Shown here in pieces: positions 22,224-23,749 of a stretch of DNA of 23,749 bases (positions are counted from its first letter, which is position 1; every line of letters begins with the position of its first letter). Under the pieces are notes generated by a model. The model was not told where the DNA came from and ran no database searches. It was given only the letters and a program-made list of their open reading frames with translations. The DNA comes from DASVWZ01 sp036392935 (GTDB lineage Bacteria; Acidobacteriota; Terriglobia; Terriglobales; Acidobacteriaceae), in assembly GCA_036392935.1 (NCBI GenBank), contig DASVWZ010000024.1, positions 1 to 23,749 on the forward strand, given 5' to 3'. Made by a program: the position numbers and the translations under genes.

Positions 22224-22256
22224 TTGACAAGGCTTGATTTGCATCCGGCGTATAAT
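22224..22256 (+). promoter_or_regulatory. possible promoter of the M48 protease gene
   Basis: A consensus TATAAT stands at 22251-22256, 36 bases before the protease ATG, and a consensus TTGACA at 22224-22229. They are 21 bases apart, longer than the usual 16-18, so either the pair is weak or only the -10 box is used. GGAG at 22282-22285, eight bases from the ATG, is a good ribosome binding site. The 251-bp gap also serves the divergent PLP-enzyme operon. Confidence 0.4.
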
Positions 22257-22292
22257 AGGTTCAGACTGTTGCCTGGGACCGCGGAGTTTCCT

Positions 22293-23705
22293 ATGAAGTC
22301 TCATTTCTTGCTATTCGCAGCCACGCTGCTCGCGGCCTCACTCGCCGTGGCGCAGACCCCGAACACCAATCCGGCCAACGGCCCCAGTGGAACCACCAAC
22401 AGTCCTGCCCAGACCGGTACGACCTTCCCCGGCGGAGCCACCGTGCCCGCAACGCCTCCGCAATCCGGAGGCGACTCGGCCAGCCAGGACTCTGGCGCCA
22501 GCACCAACTCATCTTTGTCCCAGCCCATCGAAGAACCTGATCCCAGCAAAGTCAAGCACGACGGCGGCAAAGACGACGTTGACGCCATCGGCAACCGCAA
22601 AATCGGCAATCGCGGTTTCGGCAACTGGTACTCCATCGAAACCGACATCAAGATGGGCAAGTCCTACGCCCAGCAGGTCGAAGCCACTTCCAAAATGGTG
22701 AACGACCCGGTCGTCACCGAGTACATCAACCGCCTCGGCCAGAACCTGGTCCGCAACTCTGACGCGCAAGTGCCCTTCAGTTTCAAGGTCATCGACTCCG
22801 ACGCTATCAACGCCTTCTCGCTTCCCGGCGGATTCGTCTACATCAACACCGGAACCATCCTCGCCGCCGATGAAGAAGCCGAACTCGCCGGCGTCATGGC
22901 CCATGAAATCGCCCACGTCTGCGCCCGTCACGCCACCCGCCAGATGACTCGCGCCCAGATCGCGCAATTCGGCACCATCCCTCTCATCTTTGTCGGCGGC
23001 GGCATCGGCTACGCCGTCTATGAAGCCGCCGGCCTCGGACTGCCCATGACCTTCCTCGCCTTCCAGCGCGGATTCGAAGCTGAAGCCGATTATCTCGGCC
23101 TGCAATACGAATACAAAGCCGGATACGATCCTCAGGCCTTCATCAGCTTCTTCGAAAAAATTCAGGCGCAGGAAAAACAAAAGCCCGGGACGATTGCCAA
23201 AGCTTTCGCTACCCATCCCCAGACGCCCGATCGCATTGAAGAATCGCAGAAGGAAATCGCGACCATTCTGCCCGCGCGTCCCGAGTACACCGTTACTACT
23301 TCTGAATTTGACGATGTGAAGTCGCGCCTCGCGTCCATCGAAAATCGCCGCAAGATGACCGATCAGAAGGACAGCAGCAAGCCCAGCCTGCGCCGCGCCA
23401 ACACCAAGAGCGGCGATAGCGGTAACACCGGCAGTGGCAGCAGCAGCGGTTCTTCGCCCGATGACCATCCAACCCTCAAGCGCCGTGGCGACGATGGCGG
23501 CAGCACCGGCTCGAGCGTCCCCACCGATAGTGGCAGTTCCGGCTCCGGCAGCAGTGGATCAGGAAGCTCTGGCTCGGGAAGCGGCAGCGGCAGCTCCGGA
23601 AGCGGCTCAGGCAGCGGTAACAGCGGCTCAGGCAGTGGCTCTGGCGGCAGCTCAGCCCCAACCACCACCAGCAGCGCCGGCTCCGGCAGCCCCACCAACA
23701 ACTAA
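22293..23705 (+). CDS. secreted M48 family zinc metalloprotease with Ser/Gly tail
   Basis: A 470-residue BepA/Ste24-like peptidase, probably periplasmic and acting on envelope proteins. A Sec signal (MKSHFLLFAATLLAASLAVAQ) is followed by a Pro/Ser/Thr/Gly-rich spacer to about residue 85. The catalytic domain has the zinc motif HEIAH (H204, H208) in MAHEIAHVCARH. The third ligand is in FEAEADYLG (E262 or E264), and ATHPQTPDR supplies the late histidine seen in BepA-type enzymes. Unlike BepA there is no TPR domain. After about residue 385 come a basic stretch and then some 60 residues built almost wholly of Ser and Gly. A continuous frame extends upstream to 21789, but the ATG at 22293 with its ribosome binding site and signal is clearly the start. 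Confidence 0.93.
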   Translation: MKSHFLLFAATLLAASLAVAQTPNTNPANGPSGTTNSPAQTGTTFPGGATVPATPPQSGGDSASQDSGASTNSSLSQPIEEPDPSKVKHDGGKDDVDAIGNRKIGNRGFGNWYSIETDIKMGKSYAQQVEATSKMVNDPVVTEYINRLGQNLVRNSDAQVPFSFKVIDSDAINAFSLPGGFVYINTGTILAADEEAELAGVMAHEIAHVCARHATRQMTRAQIAQFGTIPLIFVGGGIGYAVYEAAGLGLPMTFLAFQRGFEAEADYLGLQYEYKAGYDPQAFISFFEKIQAQEKQKPGTIAKAFATHPQTPDRIEESQKEIATILPARPEYTVTTSEFDDVKSRLASIENRRKMTDQKDSSKPSLRRANTKSGDSGNTGSGSSSGSSPDDHPTLKRRGDDGGSTGSSVPTDSGSSGSGSSGSGSSGSGSGSGSSGSGSGSGNSGSGSGSGGSSAPTTTSSAGSGSPTNN

Positions 23706-23749
23706 CCAACTGACTAACCATGCGGGGCGGACTCGCTCAATCCCTCAAT

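Noticed and set aside
21789..22292. Upstream extension of the M48 protease frame by 168 residues
   Set aside because: It overlaps the divergent PLP-enzyme gene and is Pro/Thr/Ala-rich shadow sequence. The ATG at 22293 has a ribosome binding site and starts a signal peptide.
22509..23468. 319-residue minus-strand frame opposite the M48 protease
   Set aside because: It is the complement of the protease coding region. HEIAH and the signal peptide fix the plus strand as the real gene.

Overview
The window is GC-rich bacterial chromosome with about 18 apparently intact protein genes, two broken toxin genes, a tiny echo of a neighbouring gene's 3' end, and a few intergenic repeats. The gene types fit Acidobacteriota (Terriglobia / Koribacter-like). 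These include a 452-residue inositol-3-phosphate synthase, short-form glucan phosphorylase, exported imidazolonepropionase-like amidohydrolases in pairs, a Tat-tagged class V PLP enzyme and G-tract intergenic repeats. This assignment is an inference from gene content and style; there is no rRNA or other taxonomic marker in the window. I found no tRNA, rRNA, CRISPR, IS element or prophage.

Layout. 1-576 is a gene-free, AT-rich leader with repeats. 577-3531 holds convergent glgP (+) and ddl (-), whose stop codons are 12 bp apart. 3609-4024 is a ParD/ParE-type toxin-antitoxin locus with an intact antitoxin and a toxin that has lost its middle. 4031-8964 is a minus-strand run read in the order gamma-glutamyltranspeptidase, TIM-barrel isomerase/epimerase, asnS, arginase; the first three genes are essentially end-to-end. 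9105-10496 is a divergent pair, an MmcQ/YjbR protein and an aldo/keto reductase. 10594-14308 is a minus-strand run read as lysophospholipid acyltransferase, folD, coaE, HtrA-type protease. 14309-14689 is a long non-coding gap holding a second copy of the leader repeat. 14690-17354 holds inositol-3-phosphate synthase and an exported protein of unknown function built from two diverged copies of one domain. 17358-17866 holds a 15-codon echo of the inositol synthase C-terminus, an intact BrnA antitoxin and a frameshifted, internally deleted BrnT toxin. 18035-22041 is a minus-strand operon for a Tat-exported class V PLP enzyme and two secreted amidohydrolases, one with its metal-binding HxH intact and one with it replaced. 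22293-23705 is a secreted M48 zinc protease with a long Ser/Gly tail.

How the genes work together. The backbone is housekeeping: cell wall (ddl), cofactors (coaE, folD), translation (asnS), carbon storage (glgP), lipid and inositol metabolism, and envelope quality control (HtrA, M48). The right-hand third is rich in exported enzymes. The most unusual signals are the two toxin-antitoxin loci with independently gutted toxins, the MIPS tail echo beside one of them, the secreted amidohydrolase pair in which one partner lacks its metal ligands, the duplicated-domain protein, and the bipartite intergenic repeat.
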